Source of the DNA: Methylovorus glucosotrophus
GTDB lineage: Bacteria > Pseudomonadota > Gammaproteobacteria > Burkholderiales > Methylophilaceae
DNA length: 64,000 bases
Reading direction: 5' to 3'
Assembly (NCBI RefSeq): GCF_009858335.1
Contig: NZ_VMSE01000001.1
Span: 868,001 to 932,000, forward strand
This document shows positions 1 through 8,448 of this stretch, piece by piece. A program made the position numbers and the translations under genes. The notes under the pieces were generated by a model, which had not been told where the DNA came from, made no database searches, and saw only the letters and a program-made list of their open reading frames with translations. Every line of letters starts with the position of its first letter. Position 1 is the stretch's first letter.

Positions 1-461
1 ACAAAATGGTGGACCCCGCCTACCGGGATATTCAAACGGACGAGATTCCGGAGATCATCACGGCCGATGGCGTCACGGTGCGGGTGATCGCTGGCGAAAG
101 TCACGGCGTTGCCGGTGCCATCCAGCGTGGTACCACCGAGCCGCTCTACCTGGATGTGCATTTGCCAGCAGGCACACGCTTTACCCAGCAGATACCTGCC
201 GAGTTCAATGCCCTGGTGTATGTGTATCGCGGTGAGGCGGTCATTGGCGAACGGCAGGTGCCACAGCAGCGCATGGCGATACTCAAGACCACGAACGACA
301 GCGATGGCGTTGTTATTGCAGCGCCAGAAGCGACGCGTCTGTTGTTGATTGCCGGTCGTCCGCTCAAGGAGCCCATCGCGCAATATGGCCCCTTCGTGAT
401 GAACACTCAGGAGCAGATTTTTGAGGCGATTCACGATTACCGCGAAGGCCGCCTGGCATAA
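1..461 (+). CDS. Pirin family protein, C-terminal part (5' end outside window)
   Basis: This is the C-terminal ~152 residues of a pirin-like bicupin. The frame is open into the window edge, with a Lys codon directly before the first visible Met, so the real start lies upstream. The visible part matches the second cupin of pirins: the PAYRDI segment, a TADGVTVRVIAG strand and the GVAGAIQ turn, followed by the LYLDVHLPAG strand typical of the family. Bacterial pirins are cytoplasmic metal-binding proteins, some with quercetinase activity. The substrate cannot be told here because the N-terminal metal-binding cupin is missing from view. It is followed after about 120 bp by a doxX-like gene in the same direction, and pirin-DoxX neighbours are common in proteobacteria. 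Confidence 0.85.
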   Translation, partial: KMVDPAYRDIQTDEIPEIITADGVTVRVIAGESHGVAGAIQRGTTEPLYLDVHLPAGTRFTQQIPAEFNALVYVYRGEAVIGERQVPQQRMAILKTTNDSDGVVIAAPEATRLLLIAGRPLKEPIAQYGPFVMNTQEQIFEAIHDYREGRLA

Positions 462-579
462 AAAATATGCTGGGTTTATCCATCGTGTTAGCACTGCCTG
501 ACTCAGCCTCACCTGGGTGAGTCAGGCCATTTTCAGAAGCATTCGGTTTTTATTTTTTACTTTTAAAAGGAGTTTTATC

Positions 580-978
580 ATGCAAGCACTACATCGTCAC
601 GGTCCATTGATCGGCCGCATCCTCATCGCGCTGATCTTCATTCTCTCCGGCTTCTCCAAGATCGGCGGCTTTGCTGCCACCTCCGGCTACATCGCCAGCA
701 AAGGCCTGCCGCTGCCAGATCTAGTCACCATCCTCACCATCATCATTGAACTGGGTGGCGGCTTGCTGATCGTCGTCGGCTACCGTGCACGTCTGGCCGC
801 CGCCGCCCTGTTCCTGTTCACCCTGGCCGCCGCATTCCTGTTCCATGACTTCTGGGCAGCAAGCCCAGACATGGCGCAAAACCAGATGATCCATTTCATG
901 AAAAACATCTCCATGGCCGGTGGCCTGCTGTTTGTGCTGGTGCATGGCAGCGGCCCGCACCGTGTAAAAGCTGACTAA
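580..978 (+). CDS. DoxX family membrane protein
   Basis: The 132-residue product is a small four-helix membrane protein of the DoxX family. Near the N-terminus is GRILIALIFILSGFSKIGG, the characteristic first helix, followed by a YIASKGLP loop and three more hydrophobic segments. I start it at 580 because an AAAAGGAG Shine-Dalgarno sits 8-9 bases upstream; a longer frame from 517 has no ribosome site. DoxX-like proteins act in the inner membrane in redox-linked roles, but the exact reaction is unknown for this type. The last 67 nt and the terminator behind it are duplicated at 8309-8408, on the other side of the VgrG module. Confidence 0.88.
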   Translation: MQALHRHGPLIGRILIALIFILSGFSKIGGFAATSGYIASKGLPLPDLVTILTIIIELGGGLLIVVGYRARLAAAALFLFTLAAAFLFHDFWAASPDMAQNQMIHFMKNISMAGGLLFVLVHGSGPHRVKAD

Positions 979-1010
979 TCGTTTAGTCTTCAGCCAAACA
1001 AAAAGCCCGC
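912..1010 (+). repeat. Direct repeat copy 1 (doxX 3' end plus terminator)
   Basis: This covers the last ~22 codons of doxX, the stop, and the left arm of the terminator hairpin. A second copy with about four differences (three substitutions and one inserted T) lies at 8309-8408. The two copies bracket exactly the VgrG effector module. Confidence 0.9.
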
Positions 1011-1034
1011 CCATCATTGGCGGGCTTTTTTATT
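1000..1034 (+). terminator. Rho-independent terminator after doxX
   Basis: A GCCCGCC/GGCGGGC stem around CATCATT is preceded by an A run and followed by six T and TATT. It ends doxX and separates it from the T6SS module. Confidence 0.85.
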
Positions 1035-1108
1035 ATCGGTGTTGAAAGGACTACGCCCGGCGTCATTTCTACCCTTAAGGGCAATTTCCTGATTTCGCAA
1101 TCCTGTGC

Positions 1109-3994
1109 ATGATCGAACCCGCCTTTAGCCACGGATTCCCTGTCATGCTGCCCTCGCTGTTATCCTCCCGTCGCCTGCTTACCCTGCAATGTCCCGCGCT
1201 CCATCAGATCCTGCCCGATGGGCTGGAGCCCGTCCGTCTTGCCGGGGGAGAGGGCATCAACACCCTGTTTGACTACCAGCTCACGGTACGTAGCCGTCTG
1301 GGGGAGGAGGTCGGCAGTGATCTCGACTTCGGTCCGCTGATGGGTCAAGTATTGACCTGCGGCATCAGCCTCGAAGGCCACGGCCAGTTCCTGCCCGGTG
1401 CGCTGGGCGATCTCGGCATGGCGAATCAGGGGGCGGGCACACGGTATGTCAGTGGACTCATCACCGACATACGCCACGCTGGCGAAGACAGCCGCCATGC
1501 GCTCTATGTCATTACGCTACGCCCCTGGCTCCACCTTGCTACGCTGACCACCGACTGCAAGGTGTTTCAGGACAAGACCGTGGTGGAGATCACCGAAGCC
1601 GTACTGGTGGACTATCCCTATGCGCTGGAGAAGCGGCTGATCGAGACCTATCCCGCCCGGGACTACAGCGTGCAATACAACGAATCCGACTTTGCCTTCC
1701 TCACCCGGTTGTGGCGGGAGTGGGGCATCAGCTTTCATTTCCGCCATGACGACGAGCGCCATACCCTGGTACTGGCCGATCACAATGGCGCCTATACGCC
1801 ATTCCAGCCCGATGACCCGGCCAGTGGCTATCACACCATTGCCTATTACCCGCCAGACCATAAGACCGATGCAGAGTACCTGCACCACTTCAGCGATGCC
1901 GAGCAACTGACTTCAGGCAGCTATGCCAGCCGCGATTACGACTACACCCGTCCCAGGGCCGAACTTGCCGCCCGCAACGCCCAGCCCCGTAACACCGCCC
2001 ATGTCGATAACGAGGTCTACCAATGGCGCACCGACCATGGCAGTGACTACAGCCAGCCCAATGCCGGCATGGACCGCGAAGCCAACCAGACCGAGCCGCA
2101 AGGCGAGCTCTTGGCCCGGCTGCGCATGGAAGCCCTGCGCCAGCCCGGCCACCGGGTGGCCGGCGAAGGCCATATCCGGGGTGTGGTGCCCGGCCATACC
2201 TTTACCCTCAAAGAGCACCCCAGAGCAAAGGCCAATCAGGAGTACCTGATCCTCAGCACCACCTTGTTGATTGAGAACGTGAGCGAAGAGACCGTGTCCT
2301 CTTCAGCTTCAACGGTGCGTGCCGCCATCGTAGATAGAGTGAGTGGCGCCATCGCGGGAGAACTCACCGGCACCTGGCGCATGGAAACCCACTTCAGCGG
2401 CCAGCCCACCCGCGAAGTGCTGCGCCCCGATGTGCTGCTGCCGCATGCGCCCGGCCACAAGCCACGTACCCATGGCCCGGAGACCGCCCTCGTCACCGGC
2501 CCCACCGGCGACACCGCCGAGAGCAACCTCTACACCGACCAGTATGGCCGCATCAAGGTGCAGTTCCCCTGGGACCGCTATGGGCTGAAGAACCAGCACA
2601 GCAGTTGCTGGGTACGGGTATCGCAAGCCTGGGCAGGCAACCAGCTGGGCGCCATGCACCTGCCACGCATAGGCGAAGAAGTGCTGATTGACTTCCTCGG
2701 CGGGGATCCGGATTTACCCGTATGTACCGGCCGTCTCTACAACCAGCTCAACCTGCCGCCGTGGCAGCTCCCGGCTCAGCAGGCCTTGAGCGGCATCCGC
2801 TCGCGCGAGCTCATCCCTGGTGGGGGCAATGGGGCGGCTGGCCGCAGCAATCATCTCATCCTGGATGACACCGATGGCAAGATCCAGCTGCAGCTCAAGA
2901 GCGACCATGACAGCTCTTCCTTAAGCCTGGGGCATATCACCCGTATCGACGGCAATGCCGGACGACTGGACTACCGCGGTGAAGGCCTGGAACTCCGCAC
3001 CGATGGGCATGGGGCGATCCGCGCCAGACAAGGGCTTATCCTCACCACCGAAGCGAGAAGAGAAGCGCAGAACCACCTGACCGACCTCAGCGAGACCACG
3101 GCAAGACTAGCACAGGCACAAGCCCAGCATGCCGACCTGGGCCAGCTCGCCAGCCAGCACCAGGCGCAGGACAACGACGACCAGCGCAAGGTGAGCGAGC
3201 GACTGCAGGGGCAGAATGACGGTATTACCGGCAACAATACCAGCAATACCAGCAATACAAACACCACCGACACCGCCTTCCCCGAACTGCAGCAACCGCA
3301 CCTCGTGTTGGCGAGCCCATCCGGCATTGCCAGCACCACCCCGGGCAGCACCCATCAGCACAGCGGCGAAGACCATGCCATTACCACGGGCAGCAATGTC
3401 AGTTTGAGTGCGAATCGCAGTTTGATTGGCAGCTTTAAAGAGGCGATCAAATTATTTGCCTACAACGGCGGGCTACGCCTGATTGCCGCAGGCATGAATA
3501 TCGAATTCAAAGCCCTGCAACGCAATATCCGGCTTTTTTCCAAACTCAACATCACCTACCACGCCAACCGCATCCACCTCACCGCCGACAAAGAGATCGT
3601 CATCAACGGCGGTGGCAGCAGCACGCACTGGACTGCAGCCAGTATTGAGAGCGCCACCCTGGGCAAATGGTCTGTGTATTCCGCATCGCAAAGCATGCCA
3701 CAGGCCAAGAGCCAGCCGGTCAGCATGCCCACGTTGCCGAATATTCATCCGGATGGGCCGTATAGCCAGAGTATGAATGTGACTTCTTTGCTATCAACTG
3801 CCAGTGAAAACATGGTGCTGTATGACGACGCCACTACCAGATTCAAAAATGCTACAGGTCAACTTGTTGCCGATGGCAATACAGATGAAGAGGGCGCCAG
3901 CGTGGATGTATTCCGCGATCAGGAAATCAAGCTTGAAAGTTATGTCGGTCACGGCACATGGTGCCTGATCTTGGAAGGGAGCCAGCCTAAATGA
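1109..3994 (+). CDS. vgrG: Type VI secretion spike protein VgrG with DUF2345 domain
   Basis: The 961-residue product is a VgrG spike. The N-terminal gp27/gp44-like part covers roughly residues 20-450. The gp5 OB-fold is at about 465-550 (TDQYGRIKVQFPWDRYG, then CWVRVSQAWAG and PRIGEEVLIDFLGGDPD). A DUF2345 beta-helix region follows to about residue 860 (HLTADKEIVINGGGSSTHW), and then a ~100-residue tail. Trimers of VgrG cap the Hcp tube and carry effectors into neighbouring cells. The stop overlaps the start of the peptidoglycan effector gene by 4 nt, as expected for a cognate cargo. Neither Met1 nor Met13 (1145) has a clear Shine-Dalgarno, so the start is uncertain. No T6SS core genes are in the window, so this is an orphan vgrG cluster. 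Confidence 0.95.
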   Translation: MIEPAFSHGFPVMLPSLLSSRRLLTLQCPALHQILPDGLEPVRLAGGEGINTLFDYQLTVRSRLGEEVGSDLDFGPLMGQVLTCGISLEGHGQFLPGALGDLGMANQGAGTRYVSGLITDIRHAGEDSRHALYVITLRPWLHLATLTTDCKVFQDKTVVEITEAVLVDYPYALEKRLIETYPARDYSVQYNESDFAFLTRLWREWGISFHFRHDDERHTLVLADHNGAYTPFQPDDPASGYHTIAYYPPDHKTDAEYLHHFSDAEQLTSGSYASRDYDYTRPRAELAARNAQPRNTAHVDNEVYQWRTDHGSDYSQPNAGMDREANQTEPQGELLARLRMEALRQPGHRVAGEGHIRGVVPGHTFTLKEHPRAKANQEYLILSTTLLIENVSEETVSSSASTVRAAIVDRVSGAIAGELTGTWRMETHFSGQPTREVLRPDVLLPHAPGHKPRTHGPETALVTGPTGDTAESNLYTDQYGRIKVQFPWDRYGLKNQHSSCWVRVSQAWAGNQLGAMHLPRIGEEVLIDFLGGDPDLPVCTGRLYNQLNLPPWQLPAQQALSGIRSRELIPGGGNGAAGRSNHLILDDTDGKIQLQLKSDHDSSSLSLGHITRIDGNAGRLDYRGEGLELRTDGHGAIRARQGLILTTEARREAQNHLTDLSETTARLAQAQAQHADLGQLASQHQAQDNDDQRKVSERLQGQNDGITGNNTSNTSNTNTTDTAFPELQQPHLVLASPSGIASTTPGSTHQHSGEDHAITTGSNVSLSANRSLIGSFKEAIKLFAYNGGLRLIAAGMNIEFKALQRNIRLFSKLNITYHANRIHLTADKEIVINGGGSSTHWTAASIESATLGKWSVYSASQSMPQAKSQPVSMPTLPNIHPDGPYSQSMNVTSLLSTASENMVLYDDATTRFKNATGQLVADGNTDEEGASVDVFRDQEIKLESYVGHGTWCLILEGSQPK

Positions 3995-5739
3995 GTGAAG
4001 CAGAAATGGAGATGGAAAATCAGGAGCAAGGGCGGGAGGACGTGGCAAGCTGCACTTTCAAGCTCAACTTTCTGGATTTTATTGGCGAGCCAATAGAGGG
4101 ATTAAGCTGCAAAGTAACCTTCACGGCGGAAGATGGGCAGCAACAAGTGACGGAAGCGTCCACCGATGCTGAGGGAAATCTTGCCCCCATAGAAAACCTT
4201 CCCTTCGGCAGTACCGCATTGATAGAAGTCAAGAACGACGCAGGTCAATATCGCACAGTCGGTGAAGCCGTGTTGAATACAGCTTTAGTGACAGCGACTG
4301 CCATTAGCCCTAAAGTCAAAATATCCTTGCCGCCGATGATGTTACGAGAGGGGGAGCCCGGCACGATAGAAGATGAAATACCCGATATCGTTTGCGATCC
4401 AGACATCATCAGCATAGAACCCAATCAGATATATGTAGCGCCACCCGCACCGCCGGGCAAAGAGCCAGCCAAGCCCCGTGAGCGCAAGCTCAGTCAAAAC
4501 CTCGGTACCTCTGCCAAACCCATTATCAAGCAGGGCCGCGATAAAACCGGCAAACCTTTAGCAGTCGTGTTGCACAACAAAGGAGACTGGTACGAAAAAG
4601 CCGGGGCAGGCGTGCGCGCCGGTATTCATTGGTTATGGAGTTGGGCCGATTTCACCCCGGAACGTAAAGGCAAGCCAACACGCGCTGGTCTGGTATTGAA
4701 AAATCCCCCACCGGCTCCAGCAGCGGTTAAAGAGCTGATAGATATCGCTACCGAAAACACCAACATCATCATCACAGACAGCGCCACTACCGTGCTGGCA
4801 AACATGACAAAAGGCAAGTTTGACCGAAGTAAATATGCTAGAAAGCCAGCAACTACCAGCAAAGGCTTCTGCGCTCGTTACGTCAATATCGCGCTCAAGC
4901 AAGCGCAGATTATCAATGGCCATATGAATCTGCCTTATGCTTCTGTGGCTGGGCCACAATTGGTGGAGCTAGGCTTCCGTGATGTAACTGACACCCTTCC
5001 TGACCCTCGCTGGGCAGCGGCAGGCGACGTTATTGTGTATCAATGGAACGAAGCTGCTTGGAAGCAAAGAAAGGACAAATACCAAAATCCGAAATTACCT
5101 AATTTCGGGCATATCGACATACGTTCTTATGATGATTACATCAGTGACTACACTCCAAGAAATAAACATCCAGAATGGAAAAATTATAGTGATATAAGAA
5201 TTTATCGAAAAGTATATGATCTGATGCCCACGCTTCGTATTAAGGCATTTCTACATTGTCTCCGAGAATACGAATGTCAGGCCGAGCGAGACGATGCTAA
5301 GCGCTACCAGATGTTGAATACGCCACTCCCCAATGGTAACAAGCGCTTTAATGATTTTTCTAAACACCCTTGGGATGGGCTCCCCATTAAAAGCTCAGGG
5401 GCTGCTGGAGCTTATCAAATCATTCCTAAAACTTGGAATGCAATTCTTTTTGATCCACAAACCATTCGTATTGTCCCCAAATCGGGTGAGTTGCTTTTCG
5501 ATCAAAAAATGCAAGACCGTATTGCTGTCGCTATCTTAGAGAGCAGGAAGGCGCTTGCTAGTATTCGGACCGGTGACATTGAAAAGGCGATTCAGCTTTT
5601 GCAAACAGAGTGGACTAGCTTGCCTGGAGCTAAAGAGAATGTTAGACGCAAAACAGTAGATGGAAAACCTATGGATATGGATTATTTTAGTTCTCTATTT
5701 AATAGCTACTTAAATGAAGAAATGAAAAAGGATGCTTGA
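3991..5739 (+). CDS. T6SS peptidoglycan effector: NlpC/P60- or CHAP-like domain plus lambda-endolysin-like domain
   Basis: The 582-residue protein has three parts. Residues ~20-115 form a beta-rich adaptor-like domain (FKLNFLDFIGEPIEGL) resembling carrier domains placed behind VgrG. Residues ~285-405 look like a papain-fold amidase: Cys294 in KGFCARYVNIAL, AAGDVIVYQW, and His374 in FGHIDIRSYD. Residues ~415-580 align with the lambda R lytic transglycosylase (GH104): IKAFLHCLREYE places Glu428 at the position of catalytic Glu19, followed by FNDFSKHP, SSGAAGAYQI and TEWTSLPGA. Lambda endolysin cleaves glycan strands, so this protein probably cuts both peptide and glycan in the periplasm of a target cell. 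There is no signal peptide, which fits T6SS delivery. The gene overlaps vgrG by 4 nt and is followed directly by a secreted, immunity-like protein. The domain calls are from motifs only. Confidence 0.8.
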   Translation: MSEAEMEMENQEQGREDVASCTFKLNFLDFIGEPIEGLSCKVTFTAEDGQQQVTEASTDAEGNLAPIENLPFGSTALIEVKNDAGQYRTVGEAVLNTALVTATAISPKVKISLPPMMLREGEPGTIEDEIPDIVCDPDIISIEPNQIYVAPPAPPGKEPAKPRERKLSQNLGTSAKPIIKQGRDKTGKPLAVVLHNKGDWYEKAGAGVRAGIHWLWSWADFTPERKGKPTRAGLVLKNPPPAPAAVKELIDIATENTNIIITDSATTVLANMTKGKFDRSKYARKPATTSKGFCARYVNIALKQAQIINGHMNLPYASVAGPQLVELGFRDVTDTLPDPRWAAAGDVIVYQWNEAAWKQRKDKYQNPKLPNFGHIDIRSYDDYISDYTPRNKHPEWKNYSDIRIYRKVYDLMPTLRIKAFLHCLREYECQAERDDAKRYQMLNTPLPNGNKRFNDFSKHPWDGLPIKSSGAAGAYQIIPKTWNAILFDPQTIRIVPKSGELLFDQKMQDRIAVAILESRKALASIRTGDIEKAIQLLQTEWTSLPGAKENVRRKTVDGKPMDMDYFSSLFNSYLNEEMKKDA

Positions 5740-5740
5740 T

Positions 5741-6316
5741 ATGAGAAATATAAGTGTTTTAATTGGCTTGGTGATTTCTATATTTTCTGGAATATCATTG
5801 AATGCTAACTCGGAAAGTTTTAATGAAGATCAGCAGTCAGCAAGAGCGTTAATTGTAAAACTATACTCAACAGATACTGATAAGTTAATTAACGCTAATT
5901 TTGGAGGGAAATATATTCCTACAAAACATTGTCAGCTGGTAGGTGAGTTCTTGGCGAAAGAGATTATTTTAAAAGATAATCAAGGGTTTTGTTTAACTCC
6001 AGAAATTTATCCAACGGCTGGGCCAGAAGACTATTCCAAGGAAACATCATTTAATCCCTTACCTAAGCCGATTATTAAAATGCCAGTTGTCAAAGATAAT
6101 CTTGCAGAGGTGTTGGTTCTCTTCAAACATGATCCAAGTCGGGTACGTTTTTATCTGAAAAATACACCAGATGGCTGGCGTATTTATAAGTCGCGCTCAG
6201 ATACTAGTGCGGACATTCCTGAAAATACTAAAAATCCAGATGACATGCGAGCTTTGGTATTCACATATTTCCCCCCTAGCGCGGATGAAATCGAGCGAGT
6301 AAAACATCCTAAATAA
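5741..6316 (+). CDS. Putative periplasmic immunity protein (DUF3828-like)
   Basis: The ~191-residue product begins with a signal peptide (MRNISVLIGLVISIFSGISLNANS), so it should be exported. The mature part, with QSARALIVKLYS and a C-terminal VRFYLKNTPDGWRIY strand pair, resembles DUF3828-type periplasmic proteins. It starts 2 nt after the effector stop. I prefer the ATG at 5741 because AAAAAGG lies ~9 nt upstream, whereas the ATG at 5732 would sit directly on that site. Position and export fit an immunity protein that protects the producer against the upstream peptidoglycan hydrolase; this role is inferred. Codon use is more AT-rich than in vgrG, typical of exchanged effector-immunity tails. 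Confidence 0.6.
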   Translation: MRNISVLIGLVISIFSGISLNANSESFNEDQQSARALIVKLYSTDTDKLINANFGGKYIPTKHCQLVGEFLAKEIILKDNQGFCLTPEIYPTAGPEDYSKETSFNPLPKPIIKMPVVKDNLAEVLVLFKHDPSRVRFYLKNTPDGWRIYKSRSDTSADIPENTKNPDDMRALVFTYFPPSADEIERVKHPK

Positions 6317-6329
6317 TCTTTACCACAGA

Positions 6330-6401
6330 ATGCTGATTACGCTTTTGTCCAATGATAACAAGCGCTTTAGTGATTTTCCAACCCCCCTTGAAATTGCATA
6401 G
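6330..6401 (+). pseudogene. Relic of an endolysin domain at a cassette seam
   Basis: A 23-codon frame here encodes SNDNKRFSDF, matching PNGNKRFNDF of the upstream effector (DNA around 5330-5360). About 30 bp are nearly identical. The frame stops at 6401 and lies in a different phase from the following effector gene. It looks like the remains of a second GH104 domain, left where two effector cassettes were joined. Confidence 0.6.
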
Positions 6402-7551
6402 CGCCCTTCGTTATCCCATCGAGGGGCTGACATGCCATCTTAAATTCGACGACAAAGTTATCGTTGCCAAGACGGACGCTCGTGGCATGCTGCCTAAAAT
6501 AATCACGGCAAACATCGTGTCTGCTGTTGAGGTCTGGGTTGAAAACAAGGCCAGCGCATTAAAAAAAATAGGCAGCACCGTCTCGGGGCTTGGGCATCAG
6601 TGGTTTACGCTGATTTCGCCCGGTATCAAGTTAATGGCCGAACTGGCCGCCCATGATGAGGGGCAAGCGCAGAAAAAGATCACCCCCGCCAATAGTCCGC
6701 AAAAACTGCATCATGGAAAAGCCGAAGGGCAAGCCATCCAACCCGGGCACCCTGTTAAAAAGCGCAAGAGCCAAGCACACAATACCGAAGTGCTAGAGAT
6801 GGAAGTCCCTCAAGGCCTGATCGACCTGTTTAAACACTATCGGGATGAGCCTGTAACGGAAAAAAACTGGCAAGACGAAGCCGATACTCTGTTATGCGAT
6901 CCCAAAGTGCTAAAGGCTATTCACCATGTCGAATCGAGTGGTTCAGGCTTCAGCCAGATGCAATTAAAAGATGGCACACGCCTGCCTAAAATTTTGTTTG
7001 AGCGTCATCTGTTTCATCGCCTTACCTGTGGCAATGGCCCCTTGCCCAATAGCAAAAAACACAAGCGCCATGGTATCGGTGTGCCGGGCTGCCAATCCCC
7101 GCATGATCAAGACCCCGATATTTGTTGGCCCAGCGGCTACATTCTGAGCAGAAAAAAACTGGGCGAAGAAAATGCCCGCATGCCGGATGGCGTAGTCGAG
7201 CAAAGCGACCTGTATGGAAATGAACGGGCCAACTATTTCAAATTGCTGAAAGCCTATCGACTCAACCCGGAGGCTGCCCTAAAGGCCTGCTCCTGGGGTG
7301 CATTTCAGATATTGGGGATGAATTATGAGGTTGCTGGTGAATATCGTTTTGTTGAGACATTTGTCAGAGATATGTGCACATCAGAGGCAAAGCAATTAAC
7401 AATTCTCCGGCAGTTTATTGATAAAAATTCTCGCCTGCGCAAGGCGGTACAGGACAAAGACTGGGACAAAATCGCCTATCACTACAACGGCCCCAAGTAT
7501 GCCGAAAATCACTATCAGATCAAACTGAAAGAAGCCTATGAAAAGCTTTAA
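6352..7551 (+). CDS. Orphan T6SS effector with N-acetylmuramidase (DUF3380) domain, 5' end probably damaged
   Basis: The C-terminal ~220 residues carry a DUF3380 N-acetylmuramidase: AIHHVESSG with probable catalytic Glu194, KILFERHLFHR, CSWGAFQILGMNY, and a C-terminal IAYHYNG...YQIKLKEAY. These enzymes hydrolyse the MurNAc-GlcNAc bond. Residues ~13-95 (YPIEGLTCHLKF, TDARGMLP) resemble the adaptor domain of the effector at 3991 but lack its first strand. The upstream DNA is an endolysin relic in another phase. No Shine-Dalgarno precedes the ATG at 6352. The natural start was therefore probably lost, and the gene may be a silent or recombination-donor orphan effector. It overlaps the next gene by 14 nt. 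Confidence 0.75.
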   Translation: MITSALVIFQPPLKLHSALRYPIEGLTCHLKFDDKVIVAKTDARGMLPKIITANIVSAVEVWVENKASALKKIGSTVSGLGHQWFTLISPGIKLMAELAAHDEGQAQKKITPANSPQKLHHGKAEGQAIQPGHPVKKRKSQAHNTEVLEMEVPQGLIDLFKHYRDEPVTEKNWQDEADTLLCDPKVLKAIHHVESSGSGFSQMQLKDGTRLPKILFERHLFHRLTCGNGPLPNSKKHKRHGIGVPGCQSPHDQDPDICWPSGYILSRKKLGEENARMPDGVVEQSDLYGNERANYFKLLKAYRLNPEAALKACSWGAFQILGMNYEVAGEYRFVETFVRDMCTSEAKQLTILRQFIDKNSRLRKAVQDKDWDKIAYHYNGPKYAENHYQIKLKEAYEKL

Positions 7552-8308
7552 ATCTTCGCTATGTATTGTTGCTATATTGTTTTACCCCTGCTTTATTTTA
7601 GCTGATGACATCATGATCATGACACCACAAAATGAAAAGGGAGATTTTTGGGCTGGGGATAAGTCCTCTCCGAATCCTAAATACGATACCCGACTAGATA
7701 TGCTGAGAGAGGAAACCGTTAAGCCGTATGTATTTAAAAACGACGCGATATTTCCAGCATTGTCCAGTGAGGTGGAACTTTGGTCCGGCGGCTCAAGTGT
7801 GCGTTTTTCTCTTAATGGGCATATGTACTCCATGTTTTCTAACACGTTCATGCATAAGTCCTGGCCCGACGAAGTCTGCTCACGGCAAAAGGGACGCGAT
7901 ATGGGGCTGCCGCGTTACCAATGCGCCGAAGGACAGTGGGTACACTACGACTGCCACTTTTATTTCGTCAACGACGATAGTCAGATCAAGGCGGTGCATA
8001 TCGCCAAGCTCTCAATCCCTGAGTCCAGCCGCCCGCCGTTTTGCCAGACGGTATTAGGCGTAGGGGCTGCCAATAAAACAGCGCCTGCCTTGATGGTCAC
8101 TGTGCAGTATTTCAATACCGAATCCCCTGTTGCCAAAACCGCCTCACAACTGGGCTCCAACTGGCTACGCAGCACGCTGCTGTTCAGGCTGCAAGAGAAA
8201 GATGGTGAGCTGGTGGTAACACAAGACGATAGTTGCCTGGGCAACCCAAACAAATTTGAGACCATCCCCGATGCGCGCAAGGCGTTTAAGCAGCGAGGGT
8301 GCAAATAG
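7538..8308 (+). CDS. Secreted protein, probable immunity partner of the muramidase effector
   Basis: The 256-residue product has a clear signal peptide (MKSFKSSLCIVAILFYPCFILA, cleavage near ILA-DD) and then a Cys-containing periplasmic domain with eight Cys in the mature part. I do not recognise the family. The start overlaps the end of the muramidase gene, the usual arrangement for an effector and its immunity protein, and a periplasmic location fits protection against a cell-wall enzyme. The stop codon is immediately followed by the second doxX repeat, so the gene ends exactly at the border of the inserted module. The immunity role is inferred from position only. Confidence 0.55.
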   Translation: MKSFKSSLCIVAILFYPCFILADDIMIMTPQNEKGDFWAGDKSSPNPKYDTRLDMLREETVKPYVFKNDAIFPALSSEVELWSGGSSVRFSLNGHMYSMFSNTFMHKSWPDEVCSRQKGRDMGLPRYQCAEGQWVHYDCHFYFVNDDSQIKAVHIAKLSIPESSRPPFCQTVLGVGAANKTAPALMVTVQYFNTESPVAKTASQLGSNWLRSTLLFRLQEKDGELVVTQDDSCLGNPNKFETIPDARKAFKQRGCK

Positions 8309-8375
8309 CATGGCCGGTGGCCTGCTGTTTGTGCTGCTGCATGGCAGCGGCCCGCACAGTGTAAAAGCTGACTAA
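8309..8375 (+). pseudogene. doxX 3'-end fragment
   Basis: The last 21 codons of doxX, including MAGGLLFVLLHGSGP and the AD-stop, recur here without the rest of the gene. They follow directly on the stop codon of the preceding gene and are part of repeat copy 2. Confidence 0.85.
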
Positions 8376-8408
8376 TCCTTTAGTCTTTCAGCCAAACAAA
8401 AAGCCCGC
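8309..8408 (+). repeat. Direct repeat copy 2 (doxX 3' end plus terminator)
   Basis: This is the second copy of the 912-1010 sequence, about 96% identical. It marks the right edge of the vgrG effector module. Confidence 0.9.
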
Positions 8409-8426
8409 TCAATGAGCGGGCTTTTT
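8397..8426. terminator. Bidirectional terminator between the T6SS module and eptA
   Basis: A GCCCGCTC/GAGCGGGC stem with A run on the left and T run on the right can end transcription from both the effector module (plus strand) and eptA (minus strand). Confidence 0.8.
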
Positions 8427-8448
8427 CTCATCAGCACGATGCTGACTC

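Noticed and set aside
517..579. Longer N-terminus for the DoxX protein
   Set aside because: The added residues are not conserved-looking and the only good ribosome site is before 580.
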